Position numbers and translations under genes: made by a program. Positions 54,660-61,849 of a DNA stretch of 64,000 bases are shown here, piece by piece. This DNA comes from ZC4RG30 sp039917615 (GTDB taxonomy: Bacteria > Pseudomonadota > Gammaproteobacteria > Steroidobacterales > Steroidobacteraceae). Position 1 is the stretch's first letter; each line of letters starts with the position of its first letter. The DNA is taken from contig JBDSJD010000031.1 in the NCBI GenBank assembly GCA_039917615.1, positions 1-64,000 of the forward strand, written 5' to 3'. Under the pieces are notes generated by a model that was not told the origin of the DNA, did no database searches, and was given only the letters and a program-made list of their open reading frames with translations.

Positions 54660-55867
54660 CATTTCGGGCGCGCTGATTTCTTCTTCGACTTGCTGGCCTT
54701 GCGCTTTGCCGCCGCAGGTCGGGAGCTCCTGCTGCCCGCAGGCTTGCGCGCCTTGTTCCGCGCCTCGGTCTTCACAGACGCCTTTCTGGCCGGCGCAACC
54801 CTGGCCACCGCCTTCGGCAGCTCGTGCCCGCCGGTGATCTGCGATTCGCGACCCGCGGCCACATCTTCCAGCAGCGTCATGATGGCCTGGCACAGCGGCC
54901 GCGTACCCTCGCCCGTAGCGCCAGAGATCAGGAACACCGGCCCGTTGAAACGCAGCTTCTTCACGATCTGCGCGGCCAGCGCCTTCGCTTCAGGCTCTGG
55001 CAGAAGGTCCATCTTGTTCAGGATCAGCCAGCGCGGCTTCAGCGCCAGGTCGGCGCTGTACTTCTTCAATTCCTCGACAATATTCTTCGCATCCTGCACC
55101 GGATCTGCATCCGGATCGGGTGGCGCGATGTCGATGAGATGCAGCAGCACGCGAGTGCGCTGCAGATGCTTCAGGAACCTGTGCCCGAGACCCGCGCCCT
55201 CAGCAGCGCCTTCGATAAGCCCAGGAATATCCGCCATCACGAAGCTGCGGTGTTCGCCCACATCGACCACACCCAGATTCGGGTAGAGGGTGGTGAAGGG
55301 ATAGTCCGCCACGCGTGGCTTTGCTGCAGACACCGCACGGATCAGCGTGGATTTGCCGGCATTGGGAAGGCCCAGCAGCCCCACATCGGCAATGACCTTC
55401 ATCTCGAAGTTCAGCGTGCGCTGTTCGCCCGGCAGACCTGAGCCGAACTGGCGCGGCGCGCGATTGGTGCTGGACTTGAACCTGGTGTTACCGAAGCCAC
55501 CCTTGCCGCCCTCCGCTACTTTCAGCGTCTGGCCGGCCACTTTCATGTCGCCCAGCTGCTCGCCGGTCTCGGCATCGCTGACCGTCGTGCCAACGGGAAC
55601 GTCGACGTAGAGATCCTCACCGCTGCGCCCCGTGCAGTCATTGCCCGAGCCGGTGTCGCCATTCTTCCCCTTGAAGGTGCGCCGGAAGCGGAAGTCCGCG
55701 AGTGTATTGATGCCATCCTTCGCCAGCAGATACACGCTGCCGCCGTGGCCACCATCGCCACCGTCCGGTCCGCCAAAGGGGATGGATTTCTCACGCCGGA
55801 AACCTACGCAACCGCGCCCACCGTTGCCGGCATGGACCTTGACGGTCGCTTCGTCAACAAACTTCAT
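54659..55867 (-). CDS. obgE: Obg-family GTPase with extended basic tail
   Basis: 402 residues from ATG 55867 (AGGA upstream); an earlier ATG reads through the terminator region. The glycine-rich Obg fold (GNGGRGCVGFRREKSIPFGG, GGDGGHGGSVYL) precedes the GTPase domain: GLPNAGKSTLI, the switch YPFTTLYPNLG, DIPGLIEGA and NKMDLLP. The last ~55 residues are an Ala/Lys/Arg/Ser-rich tail (ARPK end) with repeated Arg-Lys clusters. Obg links ribosome assembly with growth control. Part of the rplU-rpmA-obgE set, though a terminator lies before it. Confidence 0.96.
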   Translation of the reverse strand: MKFVDEATVKVHAGNGGRGCVGFRREKSIPFGGPDGGDGGHGGSVYLLAKDGINTLADFRFRRTFKGKNGDTGSGNDCTGRSGEDLYVDVPVGTTVSDAETGEQLGDMKVAGQTLKVAEGGKGGFGNTRFKSSTNRAPRQFGSGLPGEQRTLNFEMKVIADVGLLGLPNAGKSTLIRAVSAAKPRVADYPFTTLYPNLGVVDVGEHRSFVMADIPGLIEGAAEGAGLGHRFLKHLQRTRVLLHLIDIAPPDPDADPVQDAKNIVEELKKYSADLALKPRWLILNKMDLLPEPEAKALAAQIVKKLRFNGPVFLISGATGEGTRPLCQAIMTLLEDVAAGRESQITGGHELPKAVARVAPARKASVKTEARNKARKPAGSRSSRPAAAKRKASKSKKKSARPK

Positions 55868-55907
55868 GCGGAATATCCTGCCTGGGAAATATGGAGGCTC
55901 AAGACGC

Positions 55908-55931
55908 AAAACCCCGGCGCGGTGGCCGGGG
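55908..55931 (-). terminator. Rho-independent terminator after rpmA
   Basis: On the minus strand CCCCGGC and GCCGGGG pair around a six-base loop, directly followed by TTTT. It lies 33 bases beyond the rpmA stop and 41 before the obgE ATG, so obgE may be transcribed only by partial read-through. Confidence 0.75.
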
Positions 55932-55963
55932 TCTCGTGCGATCAACCAGCGCGAGGCGCCGGT

Positions 55964-56221
55964 TTACGCGGGGATCACGCTCACGAAGGTGCGGCCATCC
56001 GCGCCCTTCTTGTCGAACTGCACCTTGCCGGTGACGCGTGCAAACAGCGTGTGATCGGTGCCAACGCCCACGCCCGTACCCGCACGCATCGGCGTGCCGC
56101 GCTGGCGCACCAGGATGTTGCCGGCCAGCACTGTCTCGCCGCCGAAGCGCTTCACGCCCAGGCGCTTGCTGTGGGAATCGCGACCGTTACGGGTACTGCC
56201 GCCTGCTTTCTTGTGTGCCAT
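55964..56221 (-). CDS. rpmA: 50S ribosomal protein L27
   Basis: 85 residues. It begins MAHKKAGGSTRNGRDSHSKR and has LGVKRFGGETVLAGNILVRQ and RGTPMRAGTGVGVGTDHTLF, the L27 consensus; its N-terminus reaches the peptidyl-transferase centre. No N-terminal prepeptide of the Firmicutes type. 14 bases after rplU, presumably one transcript. Confidence 0.98.
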   Translation of the reverse strand: MAHKKAGGSTRNGRDSHSKRLGVKRFGGETVLAGNILVRQRGTPMRAGTGVGVGTDHTLFARVTGKVQFDKKGADGRTFVSVIPA

Positions 56222-56235
56222 GGCTCAATGTCTCC

Positions 56236-56544
56236 TTATGCAATGCCCGTGATCTTCACCAGCGTGTACTGCTGGCGATGATTGCCGGCACGCTTGTAGT
56301 GCTTGCGGCGACGGAACTTCACAATCACTTTCTTTTCGCCCTGGCCGTGGCTTTCCACGGTGGCGCTGACCTTCGCGCCTGCAACCAGCGGCGTGCCGAC
56401 CTTGAAGTTCGCGCCATCAGCAACGAGCAGCACTTCATCGAACGAAATGGTCGAGCCAGCCGCTGCGTCGAGTTTCTCGACCTTCAGCAGGCTGTCTTTC
56501 TCAACCCGGTACTGCTTGCCACCTGTGGCAATTACGGCGTACAT
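56236..56544 (-). CDS. rplU: 50S ribosomal protein L21
   Basis: 102 residues from ATG 56544; upstream in-frame sequence lies in the promoter. MYAVIATGGKQYRVEKDSLL is the standard start, and VIVKFRRRKHYKRAGNHRQQ with YTLVKITGI the standard end. L21 binds 23S rRNA. The strong promoter just upstream drives it and rpmA. Confidence 0.98.
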   Translation of the reverse strand: MYAVIATGGKQYRVEKDSLLKVEKLDAAAGSTISFDEVLLVADGANFKVGTPLVAGAKVSATVESHGQGEKKVIVKFRRRKHYKRAGNHRQQYTLVKITGIA

Positions 56545-56575
56545 CTGCGGCGGACTCCCATCGGAAAGGCCGCGC

Positions 56576-56604
56576 ATTCTAATGGTCCAGGCAGCTTGGG
56601 TCAA
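56576..56604 (-). promoter_or_regulatory. Strong sigma-70 promoter of rplU-rpmA
   Basis: Minus strand TTGACC (56604-56599), exactly 17 bases, then TAGAAT (56581-56576): five of six matches at each hexamer. The expected start near 56569 leaves a 25-base leader, too short for a long L21 leader structure. Confidence 0.75.
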
Positions 56605-56711
56605 ACCCGCAATGTCGCTGTTTTCCTCCGGTCAAACAGCCACTTGGGCACAGGCCCCCGCGCGCTTGCTGGTACCATTCGCCGCGGTTTTTTGCCGGTT
56701 GGGATGGCCAG

Positions 56712-57704
56712 ATGACGTTGGACGAGATACGCGCGCTGGTGGCGGCCGACCTTGTAGCCGTGGACAGCGTGATCCGCACCCGCCTCGAGAGCAAGGTGCC
56801 CCTGGTCAGCCAGGTGGCCGGGCACATCGTTGCCGGCGGTGGCAAGCGCCTGCGGCCGCTAATCGTGCTGCTTTGCGCCCATGCGGCAGCTGGCGGCCGT
56901 CCTCCCGGCACCCGACACCTGGAAGCCGCCGGATTCATCGAGTTCATTCATACCGCCACCCTGCTGCACGATGACGTCGTGGACCATTCGCGGCTGCGTC
57001 GCGGCCGCGAAACCGCCAACACGCTGTTCGGCAACGAAGCCAGCGTGCTGGTGGGCGATTTCGTCTATTCCCGTGCCTTCCAGATGATGGCCTCGCTCGG
57101 CGTGCAGCGCGTCATGGAGATCATGGCCAATGCCACCAATGTGATCGCCGAGGGCGAGGTGCTGCAGCTGATGAATGCGCAGGACCCCGACACCACCGAG
57201 GAACGGTATCTGGAGGTTATTTACCGCAAGACGGCGCAGCTGTTCGAGGCCGGTGCCGAGGTGGCGGCGGTGCTAGCTGGCGGCTCGCCTGAGACACAGC
57301 GCGCCCTGGCGGCTTATGGCAAGCATCTCGGTACGGCCTTCCAGCTCATTGATGACGTACTGGACTACCGGTCAGACCCTGCGACCCGCGGCAAGAACCT
57401 GGGCGAGGATCTGGCGGAGGGGAAGATGACGCTGCCGCTGATCCATGCGTTGCGGAAAGCTGCGGGCGAAGACCGGGAGCTGATCCGCGCCGCCATCAAG
57501 AGTGCTGGAAACGAAGATGAGGCCGAACCGGATTTGCCGCGGATCATCGACTGCATCGAGTCCAGCGGCGGGATTGAATACACCCGGGAGCGCGCGCTGG
57601 CCGAATCGCGCGCAGCAGCAAGTGAGCTGGGCCCGGTACCGAATTCGCCCTATCGGGATGCCCTGGCGGCACTGGCGCAAGTCGCCGTGCAACGAGATCG
57701 GTGA
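56712..57704 (+). CDS. ispB: Polyprenyl (octaprenyl) diphosphate synthase
   Basis: 330 residues. Trans-prenyltransferase making the side chain of ubiquinone. The first Asp-rich motif is LLHDDVVDHSRLRRG and the second FQLIDDVLDYRSDP; GGKRLRPLIVLLCAHA binds substrate. KNLGEDLAEGKMTLPLIHAL is the conserved C-terminal segment. Divergent from rplU; the neighbouring promoter elements for ispB are not clear. Its stop lies within the tRNA-Pro promoter. Confidence 0.95.
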   Translation: MTLDEIRALVAADLVAVDSVIRTRLESKVPLVSQVAGHIVAGGGKRLRPLIVLLCAHAAAGGRPPGTRHLEAAGFIEFIHTATLLHDDVVDHSRLRRGRETANTLFGNEASVLVGDFVYSRAFQMMASLGVQRVMEIMANATNVIAEGEVLQLMNAQDPDTTEERYLEVIYRKTAQLFEAGAEVAAVLAGGSPETQRALAAYGKHLGTAFQLIDDVLDYRSDPATRGKNLGEDLAEGKMTLPLIHALRKAAGEDRELIRAAIKSAGNEDEAEPDLPRIIDCIESSGGIEYTRERALAESRAAASELGPVPNSPYRDALAALAQVAVQRDR

Positions 57705-57730
57705 CAGCGGCGCCGTGCCTCGCTTAGACT
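57701..57730 (+). promoter_or_regulatory. Possible promoter of tRNA-Pro
   Basis: GTGACA (57701-57706, five of six) and TAGACT (57725-57730, four of six) with an 18-base spacer; the first hexamer overlaps the ispB stop. Predicted start about ten bases before the tRNA. Confidence 0.45.
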
Positions 57731-57746
57731 TCCGCGCCCACGCTGT

Positions 57747-57823
57747 CGGGATGTAGCTCAGCCTGGTAGAGCACTACGTTCGGGACGTAGGGGTCGCAGG
57801 TTCAATTCCTGTCATCCCGACCA
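57747..57823 (+). tRNA. tRNA-Pro (anticodon CGG)
   Basis: 77 bases with encoded CCA. Acceptor stem CGGGATG/CATCCCG, anticodon stem CTACG/CGTAG with loop TTCGGGA (anticodon CGG, reads CCG), T stem GCAGG/CCTGT with loop TTCAATT. It marks the left border of a more AT-rich segment with hipBA. Just beyond is a small inverted repeat GCGATT/AATCGC (57848-57861) without a T-run. Confidence 0.96.
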
Positions 57824-57931
57824 TGTATCCCGGTGATTTTATGGGGACTTTGCGATTCCAATCGCATCGCCCCCGGGGACGAGCCCCCCCTTGGCACGCA
57901 GCCGGAACGCGGCGGCTCTTGTAAAGAATCT

Positions 57932-59284
57932 CTACGCGATAGCTGCTTGGAAGCGACGAACTTGACTCCGCACTCCACTGCAAATTGTCGCGAAGACTCG
58001 TTCCGAAAAGTCTGCGGGTAGCAAGCCCTGCACACGGCCAAGTGCGGGCTCAACAGAGTCAACGTGTTCTTGCATGCGCTCCCACAAGCCCATCACCCCA
58101 GCGCTTCGTGCAAGCGCCTCCCAATGCCGAGTCTGAATTTCACTGATTCGATAGTGCGCATTTTCACTCCTCAAGGCCATTGCCAATTTCGCCTTCTCCA
58201 AGGGCAACTCGTTCTTGCCGTGACCTATGACAGGCCACGCTGAGAGGACATCATAAAATGGAGTCATTTCGTACGCGCCACCTACCCCATGATGCAGTGA
58301 AAAATTCTTGCCATGTCCATCCGTTGCGGCCAATAGCCAAAATGTCAGTTGCGCCAGCACAAAATTTGCCTGGTCACTTGCTGCATTCGCACTGAAGGCA
58401 AGGAGAGTCAGAATCTCCGCAATCGAAGGACCTCCATCTGCCTCATATTTTCTCGTCGACGGACGCCCCGTTGCTTGGCAGAAATCTTCTTGCGGCAGCC
58501 GTGCAATCCAGTGGTCAGCCGATGGCTTGTATTGGTCGTTCCGCTCAGCGCCTTCAGCCACGCCAATCCAACGTCGATCAAACCGCTTTACGACCAACAC
58601 TCGCTGCTCACCGAACGTTCCAATCGTCGATTCGGCAACAGGAAGACCGAGTTCATGCAGAATTTTCCCGCATAGCCACTCGTTTTCTACGGAATCAGAG
58701 AAGTCCCCTCGAAATCCCCCGATCACTCCTAGTGGGAGTTTGAAAATGTGAGTAGTGGGAGTGGCATGTCGTGGGCGAAACCATTTTCCTGCCATCCCAA
58801 GGAATGCCGTTTTCTCCTGAGCACCTGCCAAAGACATGCGGAAGTCATCTTCCTCATCGCGACGCAGAGACGTTCCAGCCGTTACCTCGCGAAGTGCGGT
58901 GTCAACTTCCTCGTCGGTAAGTAACTCCGCATCGATTCGGTTCCAACCTGTTGGCTCTTCATTGGGCGGCACCAGCTGCACTGCTCCGGCACAGTCGCGC
59001 CCTATAGCTGCCAGAAGATCAAAAGTACTCGATGACGATGTCTTGAATCGGGTACGGATACGGCGGCGGATTTCCGGATTATCAGGCAGCAGGTTCTCAA
59101 AATAGTTTTCGACTGCCTCGCCTCTCAACTCGAGGTCTGCAGTCAGCGGTAATGAGATCGAGAGCGCGCGCGCGCGCGAAGAGTCTGCCCACGATTTGGC
59201 ATAACGAAAGAAAGGGTTCCCACCCCGGAGTGTTCCCCACTCTCCTACTCTTTCGCCATTCATCCAAACATTCAACGAAGCCAT
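57932..59284 (-). CDS. hipA: HipA-type serine/threonine kinase toxin
   Basis: 450 residues. The N-terminal part (SLNVWMNGERVGEW, ENYFENLLPD, FDLLAAIGRDCAGAVQL) is the HipA N1 domain. Ser151 in MSLAGAQEKTAFL corresponds to the autophosphorylated serine of E. coli HipA. The catalytic loop is ATDGHGKNFS (Asp322, Asn327) and the metal Asp345 is in TPFYDVLSAW; the Asp-Asp distance of 23 matches E. coli. HipA phosphorylates a tRNA synthetase (GltX in E. coli) and slows growth. It follows hipB after seven bases. Base composition is visibly more AT-rich than the flanks, which suggests transfer. Confidence 0.93.
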   Translation of the reverse strand: MASLNVWMNGERVGEWGTLRGGNPFFRYAKSWADSSRARALSISLPLTADLELRGEAVENYFENLLPDNPEIRRRIRTRFKTSSSSTFDLLAAIGRDCAGAVQLVPPNEEPTGWNRIDAELLTDEEVDTALREVTAGTSLRRDEEDDFRMSLAGAQEKTAFLGMAGKWFRPRHATPTTHIFKLPLGVIGGFRGDFSDSVENEWLCGKILHELGLPVAESTIGTFGEQRVLVVKRFDRRWIGVAEGAERNDQYKPSADHWIARLPQEDFCQATGRPSTRKYEADGGPSIAEILTLLAFSANAASDQANFVLAQLTFWLLAATDGHGKNFSLHHGVGGAYEMTPFYDVLSAWPVIGHGKNELPLEKAKLAMALRSENAHYRISEIQTRHWEALARSAGVMGLWERMQEHVDSVEPALGRVQGLLPADFSERVFATICSGVRSQVRRFQAAIA

Positions 59285-59291
59285 TAAGGCG

Positions 59292-59546
59292 TCACCAGTC
59301 TGTCCGCGTGTCTTGGGAGGCAGGCCCTGGGAACTGCTCTAGTAGAATTCGGACCCGCAGCGCGGTCAGTAGCTGCATCAACTGACCGATGCTTATGAGG
59401 CTAGGGTCGCGCTCAATTTTGGCAATTCGCGTCTGGTCGAGACCCACGAGGACACCTAACTGCGCTTGGGTCAATTGCCTGGCTTTTCGCAGGGACTTCA
59501 GGTGTGCCGTTAGCTGAGCGGGGGTTTGGAGTATTAGCCTTCTCAT
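59292..59546 (-). CDS. hipB: HipB-like antitoxin, HTH_3 repressor
   Basis: 84 residues from ATG 59546; longer in-frame starts would translate the operator region. The helix-turn-helix is in LRKARQLTQAQLGVLVGLDQ and TRIAKIERDPSLISIGQLMQ. It would neutralise HipA and repress the operon by binding the repeats just upstream. First gene of the hipBA unit. Confidence 0.9.
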   Translation of the reverse strand: MRRLILQTPAQLTAHLKSLRKARQLTQAQLGVLVGLDQTRIAKIERDPSLISIGQLMQLLTALRVRILLEQFPGPASQDTRTDW

Positions 59547-59550
59547 TGGC

Positions 59551-59608
59551 GCAATATATGCCTCTGGAGACATATACGCAATATATGCCTTATGAATACT
59601 TTTTTGAA
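59551..59608 (-). promoter_or_regulatory. hipBA promoter with repeated operator
   Basis: The 12-base sequence GCAATATATGCC occurs twice in the same direction (59551-59562 and 59578-59589, 27 bases apart). A further inverted pair CATATA/TATATG lies at 59571-59587. On the minus strand TTCAAA (59608-59603), 17 bases and TATATT (59585-59580) form a promoter whose -10 lies inside the second repeat, as expected for autorepression by HipB. The sequence differs from the E. coli hip operator. Confidence 0.6.
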
Positions 59609-59629
59609 TTAATGCCTTGAAAGGCATTT

Positions 59630-59788
59630 CTAGCGAGGGAGTTCGAGCGGGTCCGAAATGCAGCACCCCGCCCTGTGACCCCCGAAGACAGAAACAGGAC
59701 TGTGCCCCATGAAGGCAGCCAATTCAGCAGGCGGGACTCCACGCCGGTGCAACTCGGTGGACCACCCGCACTGCGCGTAATCAACCCT
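59630..59788 (-). pseudogene. Possible remnant of a tyrosine recombinase C-terminus
   Basis: A stretch of about 50 codons reads TELHRRGVPPAELAAFMGH, close to the segment before and including the second catalytic His of phage-type integrases (usually ATELRRRGVP...GH). The expected Tyr-containing tail is not recognisable after it, and no Arg box is found upstream because another gene begins there. It fits a decayed integrase of the inserted segment but is short and could be chance. Confidence 0.35.
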
Positions 59789-59987
59789 TGTGGCATGCCT
59801 GCGAACAGTAGTAGCAGCCGTTTGCCTTGGGAAATGTCTGCTTCGCCAATGCCACCGCTGGTTCACACGAAGGAAATTCCCCGAGAAATTCTCGATTCTG
59901 CAGAAGTGGCATGTGGGTGCATATTTCCCGATGCACCAGATGAATACCGTCATCTTCCGACCTGCGATCCACGTAGTAGCCGGTCAT
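59781..59987 (-). CDS. Small Cys/His-rich conserved protein of unknown function
   Basis: 68 residues from ATG 59987 with AGGAG 8 bases upstream, the best ribosome site in this segment. The sequence has GIHLVHREICTHMP, FLGEFPSCEPAVALAKQTFP and the end NGCYYCSQACHKG. I recall the pattern of a small family with G-x-x-x-V-H, LGxF, C-x-x-A and a terminal CxYCS-x-x-CH in many bacteria, often in accessory regions; function unknown. The arrangement of four Cys and several His could bind one zinc. It lies upstream of hipBA on the same strand. Confidence 0.65.
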   Translation of the reverse strand: MTGYYVDRRSEDDGIHLVHREICTHMPLLQNREFLGEFPSCEPAVALAKQTFPKANGCYYCSQACHKG

Positions 59988-60085
59988 ACGACTCGCTCCT
60001 TTGCGGCGCAGCAATTGGCTGCCATTTATGAGACGCAGCGGATCGTATCAACCAACTGTGTAAACAAATCCCTTACGACGTGCGC

Positions 60086-61267
60086 TTACGCTGGCGTCGC
60101 GTTCCGGAACAGCGGACGGATCAGCCGTCGCCATGCCAAGGCGAGACCGGTATAGACGAGGAAACACGCGGCAAGTGAAGCGATGCCTGCAATAGTTTGA
60201 CCGATGATCCCGTACTGCTCGCCCGTGTGGGCGAAGCGCATCCAGGAGCGTGCCCGCTGTCCGGGCGTCTGCGCATTCTGCTGCGGGGCCTGCACGCGGA
60301 TCACCGACGCGTCGACAGTGCTCAAGGTAACAGTCTGCCGCGGCGGGCGGCGTTCGCTGGTTTTGAGTTCCGCAGTGATCCCCACCCGTTCACCGCGGAC
60401 AATCAACGGAATCGTCATTTTGTTCCAGTCCGGTGTCTGCGCCATGGCCGCCTGGCGCAGGCTCTCGAGGCTGGCACGCTCCGATACATCGCCCCGCGTC
60501 GCGCCCACTGGTGCGGCGCCACCGGCCCCGCCAGTTCCGCCGCCCTGCTGTCCGCCACGCTCTGGCACGGCTTCTCCATAAGCTGCGTAAACCAGCCGAT
60601 TGGCCCAGGCGAACGACATCACCACGCCGGACAGTGAGATCACGAACAGCGGCAGCAGCATCCAGAAGCTGAATACATGGTGCCAGTTGAAGTCGCGCAC
60701 CTTCGCATTGACGTAACTCTTCTGGAAGAGCATGAGGCCGCGCAGATTGCGCCAGCGCCAGACCTGAGGCAGCCAGATATAGATGCCGCTGACGACAAGA
60801 AACAGGAACAGCAAGTTGCTGTAGTCGATGAGCTTGGCGCCGGTGCCCTGCGAATTCCCGCCCAGCCATCGGTGCCAGTTTTCCACCACGCGAAAGAACT
60901 CGCGGCGACCGATGGAGGCATCCTCGATGACCGATCCATCGAAAGGATCCAGCAGCAGCGTGCTCTCGCCAACACGCGTGACTGCAACCGGTGCAGCCGC
61001 GTTGGCCTCGAACACCAGGCTCGCCCGGGCATCCTTCGGCAAGGCTGCGCGCGCGAACCCGGCAATGCGATCCGCATCCAGCGGCATCGCCGATCCTGGA
61101 GAGGCAACAAGATTGCGACGGGCAGCCGCCTCCACCATCTGGCTCTCATAGGTCAGCAGCACGCCGCTCACCGACATCACCAATATGAAGAAGCCCGCAG
61201 TGATGCCGCAGCCCAGATGGGCCCAGAAAAGCACACGACGAAAAAGAGATCCGGGAACGGCTGCCAT
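60086..61267 (-). CDS. PepSY-associated transmembrane protein
   Basis: 393 residues from ATG 61267; in-frame sequence further upstream overlaps the opposite 2Fe-2S gene and is not protein-like. Helices: GCGITAGFFILVMSVSGVLL near the N-terminus, NLLFLFLVVSGIYIWLPQVW, HHVFSFWMLLPLFVISLSGV and IIGQTIAGIASLAACFLVYT. A periplasmic PepSY-type domain (about 70-140) and a Gly-rich segment separate them. The WHRWLGG and FNWHHVFSFW histidines resemble the haem ligands of flavin reductase-like/FsqB-type PepSY proteins, which move electrons across the inner membrane, often with TonB-dependent siderophore receptors. Divergent from IorA-like gene. Confidence 0.86.
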   Translation of the reverse strand: MAAVPGSLFRRVLFWAHLGCGITAGFFILVMSVSGVLLTYESQMVEAAARRNLVASPGSAMPLDADRIAGFARAALPKDARASLVFEANAAAPVAVTRVGESTLLLDPFDGSVIEDASIGRREFFRVVENWHRWLGGNSQGTGAKLIDYSNLLFLFLVVSGIYIWLPQVWRWRNLRGLMLFQKSYVNAKVRDFNWHHVFSFWMLLPLFVISLSGVVMSFAWANRLVYAAYGEAVPERGGQQGGGTGGAGGAAPVGATRGDVSERASLESLRQAAMAQTPDWNKMTIPLIVRGERVGITAELKTSERRPPRQTVTLSTVDASVIRVQAPQQNAQTPGQRARSWMRFAHTGEQYGIIGQTIAGIASLAACFLVYTGLALAWRRLIRPLFRNATPA

Positions 61268-61369
61268 GGGGGGGCATCTTACTGTTTCAACCTCATCTGC
61301 GTTGAATCTAAGCAGCCTCTGCCCTAGTCTCGTCCAGGCACGCAATCCGCCTGCCTCCGAGGGCGCGTC

Positions 61370-61849
61370 ATGAGCATCGTCAAACTTAAGGTCAATGGCG
61401 CCACCCACTCCGTGGACGTCGATCCGTCGACGCCCCTTCTTTACGTACTTCGAAACGATCTGGACCTGCAGGGGCCCCGCTTCGGCTGCGGGATCGGCCA
61501 GTGCAGCGTGTGCACCGTCATCATCAATGGCACCGCCGTGCGGTCCTGTATCACGCCCGTATCGACGGTGCGCGGCGAAATCACCACGCTCGAAGGCATC
61601 GGGAAGGACGGCAAACTGCATCCCTTGCAACAGGCGTGGATCGACGAGCAGGCCGCGCAGTGCGGCTACTGCCAGAACGGCCAGATCATGACTGCCAAGG
61701 CGTTGCTCGACCGCAATCCCAACCCCAGTGATGCCGAGATTCGCACGGCGATGGACGGGGCGCTGTGCCGGTGCATGACGTACTACCGGGTGCAGGCAGC
61801 GATCAACCGCGTAGTGCGCGGCAGTTCGGCTGCAGGGGCGAAGAAATGA
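61370..61849 (+). CDS. (2Fe-2S)-binding small subunit of a molybdenum hydroxylase (IorA-like)
   Basis: 159 residues. Plant-ferredoxin-type cluster ligands are in FGCGIGQCSVCTV plus a later RSC; the second cluster domain has QCGYCQNGQI and ALCRC. These eight cysteines are the pattern of the small subunit of xanthine dehydrogenase/isoquinoline 1-oxidoreductase. There is no separate FAD subunit gene next to it, as expected for the IorAB type, which passes electrons to a cytochrome. Overlaps the large subunit gene by four bases (ATGA). Confidence 0.93.
   Translation: MSIVKLKVNGATHSVDVDPSTPLLYVLRNDLDLQGPRFGCGIGQCSVCTVIINGTAVRSCITPVSTVRGEITTLEGIGKDGKLHPLQQAWIDEQAAQCGYCQNGQIMTAKALLDRNPNPSDAEIRTAMDGALCRCMTYYRVQAAINRVVRGSSAAGAKK

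Noticed and set aside
57774..57983. A minus-strand reading frame ending GMTGIEPATPTSRT over tRNA-Pro
   Set aside because: The peptide is simply the complement of the tRNA; this phrase is a frequent false protein call opposite tRNA genes.
57824..60085. Attachment-site repeat of the tRNA-Pro 3' end
   Set aside because: I looked for a second copy of the last tRNA bases to the right of the hipBA segment and saw none.
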